DNA from: Polytrichum commune
Lineage: Eukaryota > Streptophyta > Polytrichopsida > Polytrichales > Polytrichaceae
Length of the DNA: 64,000 bases
Assembly: GCA_950295325.1 (NCBI GenBank)
Contig: OX485807.1
Coordinates: 52,376,796 to 52,440,795, forward strand
Direction of reading: 5' to 3'
Every line of letters starts with the position of its first letter. Position 1 is the first letter of the stretch. Below the pieces are notes generated by a model. It saw only the letters and a program-made list of their open reading frames with translations, was not told the DNA's origin and did not search any database. The position numbers and the translations under genes are program-made. Shown in pieces: positions 59,114 through 64,000 of this stretch.

Positions 59114-61327
59114 GTGTTTCCATGAGGAGTGCCCGAAACACCATGGGCACAAGGGGGACCACGGAGTGACACCCGGGACTTGTGCGCCATTGGTGAGAGG
59201 GCCCAAGTGATCTTAGTGTGGGTGAACACTACTAGGAAAACATGCGAAATATGACTAGGGCCTTATGACCGGATATGACTACTGGTTAGAATGCAGTCAT
59301 CAGTGACCACTTTAGTGACTAGAAATGACTATAGTCATCACATGACTATGATTTTAGTCATATTTTCAGGGGGCCTGAATGGGAACTACGTAGGGAACGT
59401 GTTCTCCCAATTGTTTTTCTCATGGGCAGCCATATGATTAGAATTAGTAGTTAGGTGACTATAGTTTTGGGCAGCCAATTGTAGGGGGATTTAGGAGTGG
59501 GGCATTCATGGTTTTAATGCAATTTTTTTCCTTTGTTTATGTTCAATTTATTCTTTCACTTCTTCAATTTGGTTAGAACAATGTGGATATTAAAGCTTCA
59601 CTATGATTGTAGTAATCGATTGAATTTAGCGGACTATATGTAGTCATTTAGTGTTCAGTGAGCTTTTTGGGTCTGATGAGTATGTTATGTGACCCAAGCT
59701 GACTACATGTAGTCATTAGCTTTAATCACATGTTTGAAAGCAATGACTATATAAACAAAGGTTGACTTTTTGTCAACATTGTTCTCATATGTCGCATCTA
59801 TATCGTCATATCGTTGTGCGTGATCCTGAATGTATCTAAAGTTCTGACTACCATTTCACATACGAAGTAGTAACGTAACTGGAAATGATGACCAGTGATC
59901 AAGAAGCATACGCAAAATTTTTAAGTGGATGACTATGAGTATTCGTTTTTTCTGGACTCAAAACAATCGAGAATCAGTCAGAAACCAATAATTTGTTTTT
60001 AAATGTGACTAGTTGTAGTCATCCGGCACTACTGGATATAGTCACGACATCTCGAATGTTTACCAACACATGTGAATGGATGACGAGCCTTAAGAATTTC
60101 AAAACTACATCAATGACTAATTGTAGTCATCACGATCATATTCTGCAACCACTGGCAATCATGTTATGAGAACCACGTTTCATGACATTTTAATCATTGA
60201 GTTGAAGAAGCTGACTAAATGCAGTCAAATAATTATGACTAATATGAGTCACATATTTGTGACTATAAATAGTCACATTTGACGGATTGCCCAGAATCGA
60301 GATCCCAAAAATATTTCGGGAACGCGCCATTGGGAACGTATGCCCGCAGATATGACTGTAGTCATATTTCAAAATCTGACTTGTCCATTATGACTGGGTT
60401 GATGACTAAAATGGGTAGTAGTCATAAGGTCATTTATGCCCGTTTTTAGTCACAAAACCCAGTCATATTTCGCATGTTTTCCTAGTAGTGGAAGGCCCCG
60501 GGCGTTGGGAACGCCTCCCACCCATGAAGACTAGAAGTCACAAGGGTAAGGCCATAAGTTATGCGTTGCTTACGGTGTGCGGATTGTAGAATGCTCAACA
60601 ATACCTCAATTAGAGGTGTGAGCTAGGAGGTATGGCAATTTGAGTGGGGCGCCCTGGTATAGCAGTGGCCTAGGAGTGTCTCCCAGGATTGCCAAGGTTT
60701 GAAGAGCCATAACTTCCTTAATTCTTGTCCAATGGGGCAACTGAGGAGTCCTTCGGCATCTATGTGAAGCGTAGATGATGATGGAGTGGTTGCATGTTTG
60801 CATCCAAGATCATACAAAGAAGTTATGGTGTTCTGAAGCTGCTAGTAGCTTCTAGCCCAATCACCTAAGGGGAACTGTCTACTTGGCCCCAACTCTTGGT
60901 AGAAAGACAAAAGGTTTCTTGACGGTGGGGTAGGGGCCCTGCGAAAAGTCCTAGAGGTTTATATGGGTGAGGTGGTGTGGCCTCACCCACCCGAGGCCGA
61001 ACGGCACGGCCTTCATGGGCTTTGGCCCAATGTGAGGGCATAGTTGCCTAGTATGGTTCATGTTGTTGTAGTGTTGCTTCGCAACGCGATGATCAACATA
61101 AGATTGGACTTCCATGGAATGGAAGTCCACATCTAAGAATTGGGTACCGATTAAGGGGTGAATCCCGAAAGCAAAGTAGGAGGGTTGGTTTCCCTCCTAT
61201 GAACTAAGGTCCGCGGTATGGGGAGCTAACCATTAACATGGCCGAATGTCAAGGCTTAGTGCTCGTGACCCTTGCTAGAAATAAAAATGACCAAGTTAGT
61301 TAAGCGGACTTAGCAAGGGTTGTGACA
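59114..61327 (-). repeat. 1.3-kb dispersed repeat, copy B, split by a CACTA element
   Basis: The reverse complement runs from TGTCACAACCC (61327) to GGCACTCCTCATGGAAAC (59114) and aligns along its length with copy A at 31931-33205. Without the 1264-bp CACTA insert it is about 950 bp. The difference from copy A is partly explained by the 303-bp MITE present only there. Confidence 0.8.
59227..60490. mobile_element. Non-autonomous CACTA element, 1264 bp
   Basis: It starts CACTACTAGGAAAACATGCG and ends with the reverse complement finishing CCTAGTAGTG, with terminal inverted repeats of about 28 bp. The 3-bp duplication GAA flanks it (59224-59226 and 60491-60493), as expected for CACTA elements. 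Subterminal regions are full of TGACTA/TAGTCA words in both orientations, the usual transposase-binding arrangement. No coding sequence. The paralogous site in copy A (near 33104) has a single TTC, the empty site. Confidence 0.95.
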
Positions 61328-62316
61328 CATTTGCTGATATACTCCTTCGAAGGTTCATCTGATGTTTGATTTGTATGAAGTATTTTCCCACTGTATTCCT
61401 CGTTGCCGTGATATTGTAATTGTTCTACTCAGATAATGTAAGATGGTGCGTTGAACAAAGTTCCTATGTTGGGAGGGTCCAAAGTTGTTCTTCCTAAACT
61501 GGGTTACAAGCTGTTCTAGGAGAGGATGTCCTAATGTACCATTTTTATATATGGTCTTACCTGAAAAAAACCACTGCCAACCTCTTATGGTCCGTTCACA
61601 TCATGCTTGAAGGACGTGTGTTCGTCCACCTCAATGACGGTTGGATGGCCGTTTACCGGAAGTGCATTCACACTTGAAATTTGGAAATAATGTTTCCAAC
61701 ACTTGCCTTTTCAAAAAGAAACTATATTTGACATTTTGATACATGGGTGTGGGCTGCCCCTAATGTTCACACAAGTGGATGAGTTCCATAATCCATTTTA
61801 AGGAGCTCATCCAAGGCATTCAACACACTCTTCCACCACTCTTCTTTCATACTCCATTTTTTCATCAATTGTTTTCCGATTTCAAATTTTCTTGGCTCTA
61901 AAGTGTGTATTTTTTTGAGACGAAAAGATTGGTGTGTAGCACGTTTCATATTTCGGAGTGACGAAGAAGTTACGAATTTTGGACTTTTGTGCAAGAAATG
62001 TGTATTTGGACAACAATTTCAGCAATTGATTACGGTGTGTATACTTACTCAAAATCAAAATTTTCAAGTTCTAAAATGTGTGATTTCTTCTTGCAATTAT
62101 GTTGATGTGTGGCACGTTTTTCTAATTCAAAATATTGAGTGAGCTATGAATTTTTGAAGTTTGCAGCTTTGTGGTAATGTTTGAAACTTGAAACTCTAAA
62201 ATTTGTAGATATCTCTTGTTATTGCATTAGTGTATGTCATGTTTTAGAATTCAAAGGTTAGAGTGGATTGGCGATTCCTAACATTGCAATGTTATTATCA
62301 TTTTATGTTAATGTAG
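61328..62316. other. No gene recognised; probable 5' part of the Harbinger element
   Basis: Short frames only. Sequence just upstream of 62317 should hold the start region of the Myb-like gene, but the element's terminal repeat was not found. Confidence 0.35.
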
Positions 62317-63198
62317 ATGGCGGTTTCAACTCAAGGGCAAATTGTTTGGAAAGTTACTCAGCGGGGAAATTTGAGCAAGATGCATTGGAATGAAATTGTA
62401 TTGGAGTTCTACAAAAATTCAGGGCTCTCCTTAAACAAAGACAATTGTCGGTCGAAATTAGACAATTTGAAGAAGCGATACAAAAATGAGAGAGAGACTT
62501 TTGTTAGTCAAAGCGGAGGTACACCATCATCTTGGACTCTTTATGATCGTTGCGATATGTTTTGGAGTTGTACTCCAAAGAGTGCCGGCTTGCCCGGAGC
62601 AATTGATGGAGGAGTGTCTATCCCAAATGGCCCTGTTGTTAACTTTATTGATTACTACAAACCCAATAACATCGATTTAAATGAAGATTTTATAACTTCA
62701 AATCCATGCACTCCGGAATTGACTGGATATGAAGCATCGGATTGTGAATTTGTTGAAGCTCTGGGCCCAAGGCAAGTAGATGGTGAAAAGATTACCGGTA
62801 ATGTCCATAGAATGCAAGATGGACAAGCACCTCTCAAATCAGTGGAATCTCCACGCCAAAAGGTTTGTAACTTACCTAATGTGCATGCCAAATTGTCCTC
62901 AAAGCAGAAGGTGAAGTAGCGAGAGAGTCCAATTAAACCTCTACAAGCATCTTTGGACAGATTTGTAGATGTACTCAAGCACGACTCGGAAGTGAAAATT
63001 CAACTGGCACGAGATCATTTGGGGATGGCCCAACAAATGCAACTCCAACAAGGGCAATTGCAGTCGCAATGAATGGAGTTAGAAAAGTTGAAGCTAGAAT
63101 TGCAGGAACGTGCGGCAATACGTGCTGAAGAATTAAAATTGAAATGTGCTCGAATAAAACTTGACTTCAGTGCTTATAGAGGTGGATCAAGTCTATAA
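62317..63198 (+). pseudogene. Myb/SANT-like protein of a PIF/Harbinger element
   Basis: In PIF/Harbinger elements a Myb-like partner binds the element and helps the transposase. The frame of 293 codons from ATG at 62317 to TAA at 63196-63198 begins with a trihelix-like Trp-rich domain: residues about 9-90 include VWKVTQRGN, DNCRSKLDNLKKRYKNER, SQSGGTPSSWTLYDRCDMFW. The C-terminal part (from about 62940) is a Gln/Glu-rich helix (LKLELQERAAIRAEELKLKC). In-frame TAG (62917-62919) and TGA (63070-63072) break it; the frame is otherwise open throughout. It faces the transposase on the other strand. The pairing with the adjacent Harbinger transposase supports the call. Confidence 0.7.
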
Positions 63199-63288
63199 TT
63201 GTTATCAATGTATCCCATATTAAATGAGTTTCATCCAGTAATTGATTAAACTTGAAATTCATCTTTTTTTGGAATTATATTTTAATTC

Positions 63289-63477
63289 AACATGACTTTT
63301 GGTATGGAGTTGGTTGTTTTGATTACAAGACCTTTCATGTTTGGTAAGTTGTTGGTGCATGCGATGTAGAATGTTCCATGTTCAAACCTCCACACTACCT
63401 CCATGCATGCACCAAAAACTTACCAAACATGGAAGGTTTTGTAAGCAAACAACCAACTCCCAAGCATAAGTCATGTT
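63289..63477. repeat. 189-bp foldback hairpin
   Basis: Left arm AACATGACTT, GGAGTTGGTTGTTT, CATGTTTGGTAAGTT, TTGGTGCATGC; the right arm is its reverse complement with scattered mismatches. The arms are about 75 bp around a loop of about 40 bp. It lies between the two convergent Harbinger genes. Confidence 0.8.
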
Positions 63478-63615
63478 TTACTATATTTGATAACTTTTTT
63501 GTTTCAATTGAATTTGAATATGAATTAGGGGTTGTATGATCAATTTAAAAGAATATGAATATTTGAAAAATAAAAATAATTATTTATAATGTAAAAATTT
63601 CAGAAAGATGGTACT

Positions 63616-64000
63616 TTAAAAGGAAATTTCAATAAAATTGTATTTATTGAATGATGTTTGACACCCACTCATTGTATAAGGCATCACGAATTCTGAACGA
63701 TGTAGCCTAGAAGCAGTCTCAGTAGCTCGTCTTCCTCTCGGAATTGTGAGGTCATTATGATTTTGGTGATCATCAGCCTCGTTATTTCCATCTACTAATT
63801 TGTCATTATAAATTTTGCAAAAATTGTATAAAACACAACATGTTGTGATGATTTGTCCAGCGTATGGCACAGTGAAATTCAAAATTTTCATAACACTCCA
63901 CCTATTCTTCAATTGAGCAAAATAATTCTCAATTTTAACCCGACCTTGTCGCAGAGCGTTGTCGAATGCATCCCGCTGAATGTTTCATGACCCCCTCAAA
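63616..64000 (-). pseudogene. PIF/Harbinger transposase, C-terminal part, cut by the window edge
   Basis: The minus-strand frame encodes QRDAFDNALRQGRVKIENYF, then AQLKNRWSVMKIL, then ITTCCVLYNFC, the usual C-terminal end of the DDE_Tnp_4 (Harbinger) transposase, whose last catalytic Glu is normally in the VKIE position. The stop is at 63616. An in-frame TGA occurs at 63987-63985, so this copy is probably dead. The remaining coding sequence lies beyond base 64000. Confidence 0.8.

Noticed and set aside
44632-62919. TAG as a reassigned sense codon
   Set aside because: The eIF3g and membrane-protein genes read normally. Other stop types and frameshifts also occur in the same relics, so decay is simpler.
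1-64000. tRNA or rRNA genes
   Set aside because: No sequence with a convincing tRNA A/B box pair and cloverleaf, or an rRNA core, was noticed. A tRNAscan-SE run would settle it.

Overview
The window looks like nuclear DNA of a transposon-rich green plant. The evidence is a three-exon plant-type eIF3g gene, GT/AG introns throughout, a short TTTAGGG-type telomeric stretch, and Mutator-like (MULE), CACTA and PIF/Harbinger elements with matching target-site duplications. I cannot name the species. The mix of element types would fit a fern, lycophyte, bryophyte or gymnosperm, but that is a guess. Only two genes look like ordinary host genes: EIF3G (minus strand, 4872-7167) and an intact 790-codon membrane protein of unknown function (plus strand, 21672-24044).

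Layout. 1-4.4 kb: repeat-derived DNA with two decayed methyltransferase-like fragments, one ending in a MULE terminus at 2413. 4.4-11.4 kb: EIF3G, then a partial duplication of its 3' end, with a triplicated ~310-bp unit and a 933-bp TA-flanked element inside. 13.7-16.5 kb: a 2.8-kb foldback MULE with 9-bp duplications. 16.5-24.4 kb: the membrane-protein gene and its repeat-bearing upstream region. 24.4-34.9 kb: small inverted-repeat elements, a copia-like gag relic and a 1.3-kb dispersed repeat. 35-41.5 kb: a complete 6.5-kb MULE with a SWIM-type transposase and, divergently, a permuted methyltransferase-like gene. It sits inside an older foldback-MULE fragment. 43-58.7 kb: an unusual gene island. 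59.1-61.3 kb: a second, inverted copy of the 1.3-kb repeat, split by a 1264-bp CACTA element whose empty site survives in the other copy. 62.3-64 kb: a PIF/Harbinger pair (Myb-like protein and transposase).

The most unusual part is 43-58.7 kb. It holds a HAD/FCP1-like gene, a proline-rich gene, a gene joining a ParB/DGQHR-like region to a permuted DNA-methyltransferase-like region, and a DUF7869-type gene with RNase-H-like motifs. Scattered through 45.18-55.26 kb are 32 copies of one 22-bp palindrome (arms TTTACGAACG and CGTTCGTAAA around two variable bases). They lie in both introns of the ParB/methyltransferase gene, between genes, in a ~177-bp tandem array, and twice inside coding sequence. 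I saw none elsewhere in the window. A ~450-bp block at 45.3 kb recurs in direct orientation at 54.9 kb. Whether the island is one mobile unit is inference, because no outer termini were found.

Most of the transposon-type genes are decayed in the same way. About a dozen in-frame stops interrupt otherwise open frames, mostly TAG, as expected from C-to-T change at methylated CAG sites.
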